In this document: piece after piece, positions 53,313 through 62,541 of the stretch
Position numbering within the stretch: the stretch's first letter is position 1
Layout: each line of letters opens with the position of its first letter
Assembly (NCBI GenBank): GCA_003576685.1
Contig: QOZR01000016.1
Span: forward strand, 36,073-100,072
Direction: 5' to 3'
DNA from: Virgifigura deserti
GTDB taxonomy: Bacteria; Pseudomonadota; Alphaproteobacteria; Dongiales; Dongiaceae
DNA: 64,000 nt
The notes under the pieces: generated by a model
Told to the model about the DNA's origin: nothing
The model's database searches: none
The model's input: the letters and a program-made list of their open reading frames with translations, nothing else
Translations under genes and position numbers: made by a program

Positions 53313-56300
53313 TCAGCCCGCGGCGCGCTGCTGCAGGTCGTTCCAGCTTTGGCTCAGGCAGTCCCGTGACTGTTCATAGAGCGCAGCGTATCCGGCGAAA
53401 AGACTCGTCACTCGCGCCGAATCATCGCTTCCCGCCGCGCCTTCCAAACTCCCTGACCGATTGGCAAGCGCAAGCAGACCGAGGGCGGTGGCCGAGCTCT
53501 TCAGATAGTGGGCGGTCCAGCGCACCGCCTCCATATCGCCCGCCTCGACCGCGGCTTGCAGCCGGCCAATCTTCTCCGGCGTCGTTTCCAGGAACAGGTC
53601 GACCAGACGCCGCGCTCGCTCCGCGCCGAGCGCATCGACATCGCCGCGCAGAACGTTGAGCTGGATCAGCGCGGTCTGGTCCAGCGAGCGTTCATCCCAG
53701 TGGGTATCAATCCGGTGAGCGTCATCCCGGTGGGCGTCTCCATTTCGGGCCTCGCCCTCATGGACCGGCAGGAAGATCCGGCGGTCGCCGCCGGAGAGGA
53801 CCTGGCCGAGGGCGGCCGACAGGGTTTCAGGCGAGATCGGCTTGCCGACGAAGGCGTCCATGCCGGCGTCCAGATGTTGGGCGATCTCGTTGCGGAAGAC
53901 ATGCGCCGACATTGCGATGATCGGGATCTGCCGCTTGCCCGGATCACCAAGCGCGCGGATGCGCCGCGTTGCCTCGATCCCGTCCATCCCCGGCAGGCTC
54001 ACATCCATCAGGACCAAATCGAACCGTCCTGCCGCGACCGCAGCCACCGCCTGACGGCCATCGGTCACGATGGTCACCGCATGGCCCGCTTTCTCAAGGA
54101 AGGTCCGGGCAACCAGCTGGTTGACCTCGTTGTCCTCGACCACCAGCATGGTCTTCGGTTCCACGGGCCGGCCATCGCCGATCGGTTCCCGATCCGGCGC
54201 GACGAGGGCTCCCGGATCGCCGCGTTCAAATTCCAGCGTGAGGCTGAACAGGCTACCGACACCGGGCGTGCTCTCGAGCGCGAGCCGTCCGCCCAGAGTG
54301 TCCGCCAGCCGCTTGGAGATAGCGAGACCGAGACCGGTTCCGCCATAGCGGCGCGAGGTCGAGGCGTCCATCTGGGAGAAGGCCTCGAAGATGCGGTCGC
54401 GGCTCTCCTCTGGCACACCGATGCCGGTATCGCGGACCTGGAATTCAAGCGTGACCGCCGCCTCGTCGACCCTAATCGGCCGGACACCGACCAGAACCTC
54501 CCCCGTTTCGGTGAACTTGACGCCATTGCCGATGAGGTTGAATAGGATCTGCCGCAGCTTGCCGGGATCGCCCTTCAGCACTTCGGGCAGATCGTCGGCG
54601 TAAGCGGCCGCAAGCCGCAAGCCTTTCTCCTGGGCCCGGGGCCGCATCAGCGAGACGATGCCGTCGACCACGGCGCGCGAGTCGAAATCGGTGCTCTCGA
54701 TCTCGATATGCCCGGACTCGATCTTGGAATAATCGAGAATGTTGTTGAGAATCGCGAGCAGGGTCGTACCCGAGGCGGTGATGATCTCCAGCTGGGCACG
54801 CTGCTCCGGGTCGAGCCGGGTGTCCGACAGAATGCGGACCATGCCGAGGATGCCGCTCATCGGCGTGCGGATCTCATGGCTCATGGTTGCGAGGAAGTCC
54901 GACTTCGCGCGATTGGCCGTCTCCGCGCGGGCGCGGGCCCTATCGTGATTGCGGACCTCCTCCTGCAGGCGGGCGTTGGCATCGGTCAGCTGCGCGGTCC
55001 GCTCGGCGACGAGACGCTGCAACTCGTTCCGGTGCTGGCGCAGCTCCTCCTGGACGCGTTCCCGCTCCTGCTCCAGCTCGCGCTTGCGGATCGCCTCGTC
55101 CTTGAAGACCTGGATCGCGCGCGCCATCTCGGTGAGCTCGTCGCGGCCTTCAGTCCGAACCGGCACCGTCAGGTCGCCGCGGGCGAGCCGTCGCATGGTG
55201 CCAGCCAGGAGGCCGAGGCGCCGAACCACGTTCCGCTCGACATAGAGCCAGACGATCAATGCGGCGACAACGAGCGAGGTAACCGACGTTAGGACGAGGA
55301 TGCCAAGACCGAAGCGGACCGCCCGATCGGCCTCGCGGGTCGCCTGCGCCGCGAATGTCCGCGACGATTCGACGAGATCACGCACCAGTGCGCCGAGGGT
55401 CTCCGACAGTTCGCGATTCCGCTGGTTGAGCCCCTCGATGCTGGCGGACGCGGCCAGAACGCTTCGTCGCAAGCCGAAGACATCATCGCCGTCGCCGGGC
55501 GCACTCGCCGCAGACAGGTCGCCGAACAGGGCTTCCGCCTGGCGGCGGCGAACCGGATCCGAGATGCCGGAGACCCGCCGCGACAGGATCCGGAGATGCT
55601 GGGTGAAATCTTCCTGCAGCCGGCCGATTTCGGCGAGGTCGACGGACTTGCCAAGCTGATTCAGCAGCAGGCCGACCTGCGAGCTGCGAAGACGGAGCTC
55701 GAACATCCGCTCCATCAGATACAGCTCCTCCTCGATCAGCCGGTCGAGCGCGTCATAGGCCCGCTCCTCCTGCACCGGCGGCTCGATGAGGCTGTAGAGA
55801 TGGGAGATGACGGCCGTCGCCCGCGTTGCGGCGTTGGAGACCAGGGTTTCCGACAGATCGGTGATCGCGGTTGCAGCCTGCAACGCCTCGGCGGTCAGGG
55901 TGCCGAGCTGCTCAAGGTGGGCGAGCCGTTCGGCGACCAGTTCGTTCTGGCGCAACAGATTCTCCAGGACGGCCTCGGCCGCTTGCTCGAGGGCCGCCAG
56001 CTGCTCCGCATCGAACTGCTCGCGGTCGACCGCGGCCACCGCCTCTCGCAAGGCGTCAGCCTGACTGAAAAGCGCGTCCGCCCGAAGGCGGCGCTCGTCT
56101 TCGTCACTGGCGCCGATGAGAGCGGGAGCCGCGGCGACCATCCGCGCACTGATCTCGGCGACGGTCTGCGCCGCGGCGACCGCCGGCATAGCCCGGGTGA
56201 CGACGATCGCCTGCGTTTCCGCGATGTCGCGAAGAATCAGCCAGCCGACGAGGCCGGAGGTCAGCGACAGCGCCGAAATCCCAACGAACGCGAAGAACAG

Positions 56301-56330
56301 ACGACCGCCGATTCCAATTCCCTTGGCCAT
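53313..56330 (-). CDS. torS: TorS-like hybrid sensor histidine kinase
   Basis: A tripartite TMAO sensor kinase, 1005 aa. Order: membrane segment (about 10-35), a long all-helical periplasmic sensor (about 36-335), second membrane segment (about 340-363), HAMP, coiled coil, HisKA with H485 in ATMSHEIRTPMSGILG, ATPase (NLIGNGVKF, DTGIG, GGTGLGL), receiver with D776 in LVLMDVSLPGMDG, and Hpt with H941 in WTAHYLKSS. This is the full TorS phosphorelay. A His/Asp-rich linker joins the receiver to Hpt. The start could also be TTG 56354. Divergent from torT. Confidence 0.93.
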   Translation of the reverse strand: MAKGIGIGGRLFFAFVGISALSLTSGLVGWLILRDIAETQAIVVTRAMPAVAAAQTVAEISARMVAAAPALIGASDEDERRLRADALFSQADALREAVAAVDREQFDAEQLAALEQAAEAVLENLLRQNELVAERLAHLEQLGTLTAEALQAATAITDLSETLVSNAATRATAVISHLYSLIEPPVQEERAYDALDRLIEEELYLMERMFELRLRSSQVGLLLNQLGKSVDLAEIGRLQEDFTQHLRILSRRVSGISDPVRRRQAEALFGDLSAASAPGDGDDVFGLRRSVLAASASIEGLNQRNRELSETLGALVRDLVESSRTFAAQATREADRAVRFGLGILVLTSVTSLVVAALIVWLYVERNVVRRLGLLAGTMRRLARGDLTVPVRTEGRDELTEMARAIQVFKDEAIRKRELEQERERVQEELRQHRNELQRLVAERTAQLTDANARLQEEVRNHDRARARAETANRAKSDFLATMSHEIRTPMSGILGMVRILSDTRLDPEQRAQLEIITASGTTLLAILNNILDYSKIESGHIEIESTDFDSRAVVDGIVSLMRPRAQEKGLRLAAAYADDLPEVLKGDPGKLRQILFNLIGNGVKFTETGEVLVGVRPIRVDEAAVTLEFQVRDTGIGVPEESRDRIFEAFSQMDASTSRRYGGTGLGLAISKRLADTLGGRLALESTPGVGSLFSLTLEFERGDPGALVAPDREPIGDGRPVEPKTMLVVEDNEVNQLVARTFLEKAGHAVTIVTDGRQAVAAVAAGRFDLVLMDVSLPGMDGIEATRRIRALGDPGKRQIPIIAMSAHVFRNEIAQHLDAGMDAFVGKPISPETLSAALGQVLSGGDRRIFLPVHEGEARNGDAHRDDAHRIDTHWDERSLDQTALIQLNVLRGDVDALGAERARRLVDLFLETTPEKIGRLQAAVEAGDMEAVRWTAHYLKSSATALGLLALANRSGSLEGAAGSDDSARVTSLFAGYAALYEQSRDCLSQSWNDLQQRAAG

Positions 56331-56427
56331 GGCGCAATTAAACCGCTCTTTCAATTCCGGGAGAAGCAGCTAAAACTCGGTCACGGCATCTCGCCCTGCA
56401 GATATCCTTTCCGGACCGGGGACGACC

Positions 56428-57519
56428 GTGACCTTTGTTCGCAAGCCGCTGCCGCGATTCTCGGTGCTCCTGGCGCTGATATCCGGGCTCCTTCTCGGCG
56501 GACCGGGCCTGCTGCCGCAGGCTGAGGCCGAGACTTGGCAGCTGCAGAGTTGGGTTCCGCCGTTCGACTACCAGAGCGAGCCCCAAACGATCGCATATAC
56601 GCCATTGAAGACGGCGTCGCGCAAGTGGCGCCTCTGCGCCTCCTATCCGCATTTGAAGGATTCCTACTGGCTCAGCGTCAATTACGGGATGGTCGAGGAG
56701 GCTCGGCGGCTCGGTGTCGCCCTGCGCGTCGTCGAGGCGGGCGGCTATCCGAACCTAGACCGGCAGATCGCCCAGATCGAGGAGTGCGTCGCCGCCGGGG
56801 CGGACGCCTTGATCGTCGGCCCCGTGTCCTATTCCGGACTGACGAATCTCGTGGCGCAGGTGGCGCAGCACATCCCGGTTATCGCCGCCGTCAACGATAT
56901 CGACAACCGCGGGATTACCGCAAAATCAGCCGTCCCGTGGACCGATATGGGCGGATCGATTGGCGCCTATTTCGCACGGATCCACCCGAAAGGCAGCCCG
57001 CCGGTCAAAGTCGCCTGGTTCCCGGGCCCCAAGGGCGCCGGGTGGGTTCGCTTCGTTGAGACGGGATTCCGTGCGGCCATCGCCGGGAGCTCCGCCGAGG
57101 TGGTCGCCACGAAATGGGGCGACACCGGCACGGAGATCCAATTGATCCTGATCGAGGAAATGCTCGAGGAGCATCCCGACATCGACTATATCGTCGGCAG
57201 CGCCGTCACCGCCGGCGCCGCGGTCAGCCTCCTTCGGGCACGTGGGTTGACGGGAAAGATCCAAGTCCTCGCCGACTACTTCACCCATGCCGTCTATCGC
57301 GGGATCAAGCGAGACAAGATCCTCGCCGCACCGACGGATGCCCCCGTCCTTCAGGGGCGACTTGCCATCGACCAAGCCGTGCGCGCGCTTGAGGGTAAAC
57401 TGGAAATTCTCCATGCCGGGCCGCGGATCAGAATAATCGATCAAGGCAACATCGAGACCATGGACCTTGAAGCGTCCGTCGCACCGGCTTGGTTCACCCC
57501 AACATTTACTGTCGAGTGA
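56428..57519 (+). CDS. torT: TorT-like periplasmic TMAO-binding protein
   Basis: A 363-aa periplasmic protein of the sugar-binding type I fold, with signal peptide (GTG start, cleavage near PQAEA). It matches E. coli TorT closely: LCASYPHLKDSYWLSVNYGM, VVEAGGYPNLDRQIAQ, RIHPKGS, IDYIVGSAV, HAVYRGIKRDKILAAPTD and QGRLAIDQA. In the known system TorT binds TMAO and contacts the TorS sensor domain to start the phosphorelay. It is divergent from torS, sharing a 97-base region. No torCAD follows. Confidence 0.93.
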   Translation: MTFVRKPLPRFSVLLALISGLLLGGPGLLPQAEAETWQLQSWVPPFDYQSEPQTIAYTPLKTASRKWRLCASYPHLKDSYWLSVNYGMVEEARRLGVALRVVEAGGYPNLDRQIAQIEECVAAGADALIVGPVSYSGLTNLVAQVAQHIPVIAAVNDIDNRGITAKSAVPWTDMGGSIGAYFARIHPKGSPPVKVAWFPGPKGAGWVRFVETGFRAAIAGSSAEVVATKWGDTGTEIQLILIEEMLEEHPDIDYIVGSAVTAGAAVSLLRARGLTGKIQVLADYFTHAVYRGIKRDKILAAPTDAPVLQGRLAIDQAVRALEGKLEILHAGPRIRIIDQGNIETMDLEASVAPAWFTPTFTVE

Positions 57520-57817
57520 AAATTGTCGGCTCTCCCTATAGCCAACTGCGAATAGGAAAATGCGCCGATTAACCCGAGCCTGAGCGGCGTTACGCTATCG
57601 ACCGGCTTCGCGCCGCCCAGGCCGAACGGCACCCGCCATGCCAACCAATTTGCTGAATTTGACGCACACAACTCCGAGGTCAGCTGCTACTCGAGTAGAT
57701 AGACCCGGTCCGCGGTTTGGCCTAGCCGGGAGAGGATATCTCCCGTTGTGATCGTGGGCCGATACCCGCCTTATGAGAGGCGGCGGCGATGGGTTCGCAG
57801 AATCACGCCGCGTGGAG
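57520..57817. other. Intergenic region between torT and the App1-like gene
   Basis: Convergent gene ends on both sides. I see no gene, strong hairpin or repeat in it. Confidence 0.4.
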
Positions 57818-59080
57818 CTACCTGCCCTTCTCGTCTTCCGGCTCGACGACAACGTTCGGTGGTGCGTCTCCGTCAGATTTCTCGTCGAGCACGTCCGTCA
57901 GCTCACCCCGCTGCACAACTTCACGAGTTTCGCGCGGGGTCGGTCGGATGAGCTCGCAGGTCGGTTTCGGCGCCGGCTCATCCGGCTGCACCTTTCTCTC
58001 CTCTGCGACGGCGGACAGCGCCTCCGGCGCAATAAGGCCGTGCTCTGTCGCATGCCGCGCCATCGCCAAACTGTCCGAGGCAAGCAGCAGAGTGCTGCCG
58101 GCATTCACCACTTCGACGGCCAGCGCCTCAATCGCCCGGCGCCGCTCGGGATTTCGGCTGACATTGCGGATGTAGATCGCGGCAACCCGCCCGGGATGCT
58201 CTCGCACAATTTGGCTGTAGATCTCGGGATCGCGCTGGCCGCTGTCGCCGATCAGGACAAAGGGCAGATCGTCATAGAGTGCCAGCATGTTGCGGACCAG
58301 TTCGAGCTTGTGCCCTTTCGCCCGGCGCGGCAGCGGGCTCTGCAAGGTCAGCCCCCACTCCCGCAGGAACAGCACCGGTCCAATTGGAATGCCGTGCAGG
58401 TTGAAGAATTCATCGAGGACCTCGTAGAGACTCCATGGGGCGCGGGAAACATACAGCATCGGATTGCCTTCGGTTCCGGAGACGCCACGGTGCAGCGCCT
58501 GCAGAAAGGCCGCGATCCCGGGGAACGCGGCCCGGTTCCGCGCTTCCTGCATGAAGAGCCGCCACAGCATCTCCAGCTTGCGGACGACGCCCGTGTACAT
58601 CACCGTATCGTCAATGTCGCTGATGACCACGTACCGGCAGGTGCCGGGCGGGATAAACAGCGCGCCTTCGGCCACAATCGCCACAGGGCTCATCAACTCA
58701 AGTGCTATGGAATGCCAGAGCCGATCCGTGGGCGATGACTGTGCGGGACGCAAATGAATCCGGAAGTAGCCGTCGCGATCCGTCGTCACCCTCTGCTCCG
58801 TCCCATAGAAGCGTACGACCAGGGTCGCATCGGCAATCCCCCGCCGCAGGAGTCGCCGTCCGGCGTCGATAGCGGCATGGCGCAACGTCCCACGATGCCC
58901 GGTTGGGCTCGTTCCCGGCTGCTTGAAGACTCGACCGATGAGGAATACTTCGTGGGCCGAGCCGTAACCCCGATAGGGCTGCAGAACGACGCCATTCTGG
59001 CCCCCCGCGGCATTATCGGATCGGCCCAGCAGTCGGAGCACCTTGCGGACGGCCCTTACTCTGTTTGCCATACGCTGCAT
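57818..59080 (-). CDS. App1-like DUF2183 phosphatase
   Basis: A 420-aa protein of the DUF2183 family, whose yeast member App1 is a phosphatidate phosphatase. The catalytic HAD-like motif is VVISDIDDTVMYTG; later conserved parts are MLYVSRAPWSLYEVLDEFFN and FVLIGDSGQRDPEIYSQIVR. The N-terminal part (about 35-150) is the beta-rich region common in bacterial members (GYGSAHEVFLIGRVF). The acidic, Pro-rich C-terminal 60 residues look disordered. It may act on phospholipids at the membrane. Confidence 0.88.
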   Translation of the reverse strand: MQRMANRVRAVRKVLRLLGRSDNAAGGQNGVVLQPYRGYGSAHEVFLIGRVFKQPGTSPTGHRGTLRHAAIDAGRRLLRRGIADATLVVRFYGTEQRVTTDRDGYFRIHLRPAQSSPTDRLWHSIALELMSPVAIVAEGALFIPPGTCRYVVISDIDDTVMYTGVVRKLEMLWRLFMQEARNRAAFPGIAAFLQALHRGVSGTEGNPMLYVSRAPWSLYEVLDEFFNLHGIPIGPVLFLREWGLTLQSPLPRRAKGHKLELVRNMLALYDDLPFVLIGDSGQRDPEIYSQIVREHPGRVAAIYIRNVSRNPERRRAIEALAVEVVNAGSTLLLASDSLAMARHATEHGLIAPEALSAVAEERKVQPDEPAPKPTCELIRPTPRETREVVQRGELTDVLDEKSDGDAPPNVVVEPEDEKGR

Positions 59081-59415
59081 GTTTATGAGCGTCTCCGGGG
59101 ACGTCGTCGCCTCAACGGTAAAACTCAGGCCATTTCGATCCTGAACAGGTCAGGACCGCGCTATGGGCGCGCGATTGATCCGGCTGCAGCCCTTCGGCAG
59201 CGGATCGACCGTTCCGGGCGCTGCAGCCGGGTCCGGAAGTCTGTTGCCCACGCACTGCGCGGGGCGGCTCGTATTGCACCAGCGATCACCATCACGGCAA
59301 TTCTCCGCCATTAAGAGGTCGTTCGCGTCCCATTTCACAATAGGAAGATCCAAATCGGCTCCAATCGTGACGGAAAGCCCGTGGGTCGTCGCAGCCCTCG
59401 CCAGGGTCTTGCCCG
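59081..59415. other. Intergenic region before the recombinase remnant
   Basis: About 335 bases without a credible gene on either strand. It may include decayed upstream parts of the recombinase, but I could not recognise any. Confidence 0.4.
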
Positions 59416-59692
59416 ATGGTGGCGGTAACTGGGGCGCTCGATCGCAAGGACACGCGCGCCGAGGCGGCCAAGGCGCTGCGGGCGCTGATCGAGGGGATCC
59501 GGCTCGTGCCGGAATGGGGAGATGGAGATCGAACTGAGGGGCGACTTGGCGGCGATTCTGGCACTGAGCGCAAACGGCAACGGACCCGCCTCCAGAGGAG
59601 GCGGGCCTATGCAAGTAACGCTGGTCGCAGGGATCCGCAGCTGCTTTTATTTACCCCTCTGTGCACCCAGGGCTCCGGTGGTTTCTGGCTGA
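59416..59692 (+). pseudogene. Serine recombinase, decayed C-terminal remnant
   Basis: One frame reads ALDRKDTRAEAAKALRALIE, then GIRLVPE; a second frame continues EMEIELRGDLAAILALSANG, then PASRGGGPMQVTLVAG. This is the characteristic tail of large serine recombinases (resolvase/invertase family) of alphaproteobacteria. Removing one T at about 59515 would restore PEGEMEIELRGDL. The catalytic N-terminal domain and the recombinase domain are absent upstream, so only the last 80 or so codons survive. It marks past mobile-element activity. Confidence 0.75.
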
Positions 59693-59739
59693 AGTTCCAG
59701 GCCGCACCCAACGAAAAATCGCATCTATTCAGATGTGCT
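59661..59739. repeat. Repeated element, copy B (partner at 46723)
   Basis: Same orientation as copy A and about 74% identical over 76 aligned bases. It begins GTGCACCC, contains CCCAACGAAAAA, and ends CATCTATTCAGATGTG. On the minus strand CATCTGAATAGATG is followed by CGATTTTT right at the stop of the Sel1-repeat gene, so it may terminate that gene. Its left end overlaps the tail of the recombinase remnant. Confidence 0.6.
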
Positions 59740-60136
59740 TGTGCATCAGCCCAAGGAGATACTGCGCCTTGGCATGGCCGTGCCTTGCCGCCTGCTCGTA
59801 CCAGCGGGCCGCCTCGACATCGTCCTGGGGAACGACCGTGCCCTCGTCATAGGCGCGACCGAGTTCGAACTGCGCCTCCGCGTGCCCCCGCTCGGCGGCT
59901 TTGCGGTACCAATGGATCGCCCTGTCCTCGTCCTGGGGCGTGCCCTTTCCGTCCCGGTATAGAGTCGCGACACAGTACTGAGCATCACGGTCGCCGGCCT
60001 CCGCCGCTGGCAGCAAGGCTCCCAAGGCGGCGGAATACTCGCCGCGCCGATAGGCCGCCTTGCCTTCGGCAAGGCTGAGCGCCGACGGCGCCAGCCCGAT
60101 CCATCTCAGTACGGCGAGCAACCAACGTCGCGGCAA
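59729..60136 (-). CDS. Sel1-like repeat protein
   Basis: About 135 aa. A signal-like start (MPRRWLLAVLRWIGLAPSAL) precedes Sel1 repeats: QYCVATLYRDGKGTPQDEDR, WYRKAAERGHAEAQFELGRA and WYEQAARHGHAKAQYLLGLM. TTG 60136 is chosen because GGAG lies 9 bases upstream and the hydrophobic start follows; the frame is open far upstream, but that part has no conserved content. A likely periplasmic adaptor of unknown partner. Confidence 0.72.
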   Translation of the reverse strand: MPRRWLLAVLRWIGLAPSALSLAEGKAAYRRGEYSAALGALLPAAEAGDRDAQYCVATLYRDGKGTPQDEDRAIHWYRKAAERGHAEAQFELGRAYDEGTVVPQDDVEAARWYEQAARHGHAKAQYLLGLMHKHI

Positions 60137-60571
60137 GCCCAAGGACTCCAGATCAGCGATCCCAGACCGGTGCTGTCCCTCCCCCGACGGAGGAGACCGT
60201 CTCGACCGCGGTTGGAACTGAACGGAGAAACGGCCGGGTGTGCAAACGGTTCCCGCGAACGATCTGGTCGTCCACTCCGCGGAAGATAATGCGCCGACTT
60301 TGTTAGGTGATCGAGATGAACCTGTTTGACTAATGGAGGCGTCATTGATCAGGGTGCCGCCATGGTCCTGGCTCCGAAACCGGCGCATCGGGGCCCTGTC
60401 TCGCGCGACGGGCGTCTCGCTAAGCCGGCCACGACGGCTTACAATGCTGCTCGGTGAGCTCACGGTATTCACCGTCCACCTTGGGACCGCCTCTCAGGTG
60501 GCGCGAGGCTTTGCCGAACAGGCGTAGGTCATGAGCCCTACTATAACGTGAAGTCCAATAGGGTTGTCGCC
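60137..60571. other. Divergent intergenic region
   Basis: About 435 bases between the Sel1-repeat and patatin genes, with promoters presumably in both directions. No gene or repeat recognised. Confidence 0.4.
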
Positions 60572-61681
60572 ATGACGGAACGGATCACGCTCGTTTTGTC
60601 CGGAGGAAATGCGCTCGGCACTTATCAGGCAGGCGCCTACGAAGCGCTTCACCAACGGGGCTTGCAGCCGGACCGGATCGTCGCCGCCTCCATCGGTGCC
60701 GTGAACGCCGCTATCGTCGCCGGTAATCCGCCGGAACGGCGTGTGGAGAGCCTGCGACAGTTCTGGGACGGGGCCGCGCAGGACGGCGCAGCATGGGCTT
60801 TGAGCCCGGCGTTCTGGGGTGACGACCGGGCCCGAGTGTTGCAGTCCCAGGTCTTGGGCAGTCCGGGCGTCTTCAGGCCGCGCTTCCCGGGTGGGCTGTC
60901 CCTGCTACCCGGCATGCCTGCAGACACGAGCCTTTATGATCTTGCGCCGTTGCGCACCAGCCTGGAGCGCGTGACCAGTCTTGAGCGGTTGAACAGCGGG
61001 GCAATGCGTCTGACCGTGGTGGCGGTAGACCTGATCACCGGGGAAGAGGTCCGCTTCGATACGCAGGATGCGCCGATCGGGCTCAACCATCTGCTGGCAA
61101 GCAGCGGCTTTCCCCCGTTCTTTCCGCCGGTCGAGATTGATGGCCGTCTTCTGTGCGACGGCGGCATGGTCACGAACCTGCCGCTTGAGGCCGCCCTGGC
61201 CGAACCGTCGGCGGAGGATCACCTGTGCATAGCCATCGACCTTTTCCGCCGGCAGGGCGCCCCCCCGAAAACGGTGGGACAAGCCGTCGACCGGCAACTC
61301 GACCTGCTGCTCACCAGCCAGACCTGGAAGGCAATTGAAAAGCTGCGCCGGGTCCACGACTTGCGCCGGCATCTGCGGGTGCTCGGTCAAAGACTGCCGG
61401 CGGAACTGCGAACCGATGCTGACGTTGTTTCGGCCTTGGCGGAAGGGGCGAAGAGCGCCGACAGTTCGACCACGCTCCTCCTTCTGATCCACGCCCCCGT
61501 TCCACACGACGTGGAGATGAGGGCCTTCGACTTTTCCCGGCCGGTCCTGACGGAACGCTGGGAAGCCGGGCGCGCGGAGATGGAGCAGGCCCTGCGCGAA
61601 TTCGATCGTCGCCAAGCCTCACCCGGAGAGTTCGTCGTACACACTGTCAACGGAGATGGGGGCGTGCAAAGCGCTCGGTGA
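60572..61681 (+). CDS. Patatin-like phospholipase
   Basis: A 369-aa patatin. The oxyanion loop is LVLSGGNALGTYQAGAYEAL, the nucleophile serine is in VAASIGAVNAAIV and the catalytic Asp is in CDGGMVTNLPLEAAL. The nucleophile elbow reads AASIG instead of GxSxG, seen in some proteins of this family. The C-terminal part (about 250-340) resembles the DUF3734 extension. It would hydrolyse acyl esters of membrane lipids. ATG 60572 is preferred to an upstream start at 60548. Confidence 0.9.
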   Translation: MTERITLVLSGGNALGTYQAGAYEALHQRGLQPDRIVAASIGAVNAAIVAGNPPERRVESLRQFWDGAAQDGAAWALSPAFWGDDRARVLQSQVLGSPGVFRPRFPGGLSLLPGMPADTSLYDLAPLRTSLERVTSLERLNSGAMRLTVVAVDLITGEEVRFDTQDAPIGLNHLLASSGFPPFFPPVEIDGRLLCDGGMVTNLPLEAALAEPSAEDHLCIAIDLFRRQGAPPKTVGQAVDRQLDLLLTSQTWKAIEKLRRVHDLRRHLRVLGQRLPAELRTDADVVSALAEGAKSADSSTTLLLLIHAPVPHDVEMRAFDFSRPVLTERWEAGRAEMEQALREFDRRQASPGEFVVHTVNGDGGVQSAR

Positions 61682-61956
61682 GCGTGAGCATTGCCGGCCG
61701 CATCGATCCGCCGTCCTCCAACAGCCCGGCATTTTCGGAACTCTTCCTCCCGCCCGGTGTTCCTGGACAGTCATATCGCTTCCTATCCAGCTATCTACCG
61801 TAGCATGCATTCTTTTTAGCCTCGTCCGGCGCCAAGCGCGCATGCCCTTCGTCCTTGAAGGGGTCGAGATCAGCAGTCGCATGATAGCTCTGTTCCCGCT
61901 CCCCGAGCGGGTTCGGCCTTTGACCGGATCGGCCGCCCAACCACAGTGAGGTCCTC
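61682..61956. other. Intergenic region before the DUF892 gene
   Basis: No gene or repeat recognised in about 275 bases. Confidence 0.4.
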
Positions 61957-62541
61957 ATGAAGATCAATTCTGCCGATGATCTGTTCACGAACGAATTGCG
62001 TGACATCTACAGCGCCGAGAAGCAGCTATCGCGGGCCTTGCCACGCCTGACGAAAGCCGTCCAGGCGGAGAGCCTGCGCGGCAAGCTCCAGGAGCGCGTC
62101 GAAGAAGGACAAACGATCCTGGAGGCGATCGATCAGGTCTTCGAGGAGCTCGAGGTCAGCAAGGGCCGTAAGAAGTGCGAGGCCATGGAGGGCCTGATCG
62201 AAGAGGCCAATCAGCTCGTCGAGGAGATTGAAAACGAGACGGTGCTGGACGCTGCTTTGATCGGTGCCGTGCAGAAGGTCGAGCATTACTGCATTGCTGC
62301 GTGGGGCACGGCGGCGGCGCTGGGCCGGGCGCTCGACCAGGACACGGCTGTCGGTGCATTCGAGAAGGCGCTGGAGAACGGCAAGCGCTTCGACGACGAG
62401 ATGACGGCGCTCGCCGAGAATGAGGTAAATCCCGCCATGCTTGCTTCGGCTGAGGAAGATGCCTCTTCAAATGGCGGGAGAGCAACCCGGAAGACCGGTG
62501 CACGCAAGTCTACGGCCACAAAAGACAAAGGGAAGCGCTAA
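61957..62541 (+). CDS. DUF892 (YciE/YciF) ferritin-like protein
   Basis: A 194-aa protein whose first 160 residues form the four-helix ferritin-like bundle of DUF892: FTNELRDIYSAEKQLSRALP, EGLIEEANQLVEEIENE, VLDAALIGAVQKVEHYCIAA and WGTAAALGRAL. Glu and His residues in EKQL, EEAN and KVEHY would bind a di-metal centre. The Lys/Arg-rich tail is disordered. YciF-type proteins are induced by osmotic and other stress; the reaction is unknown. It overlaps the FkbM gene by 4 bases, convergently. Confidence 0.92.
   Translation: MKINSADDLFTNELRDIYSAEKQLSRALPRLTKAVQAESLRGKLQERVEEGQTILEAIDQVFEELEVSKGRKKCEAMEGLIEEANQLVEEIENETVLDAALIGAVQKVEHYCIAAWGTAAALGRALDQDTAVGAFEKALENGKRFDDEMTALAENEVNPAMLASAEEDASSNGGRATRKTGARKSTATKDKGKR

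Noticed and set aside
53370..53379. CTGTTCATAG, a 9/10 match to the E. coli tor box
   Set aside because: It lies inside the torS coding end, convergent with torR and not upstream of any gene, so a regulatory role is unlikely.
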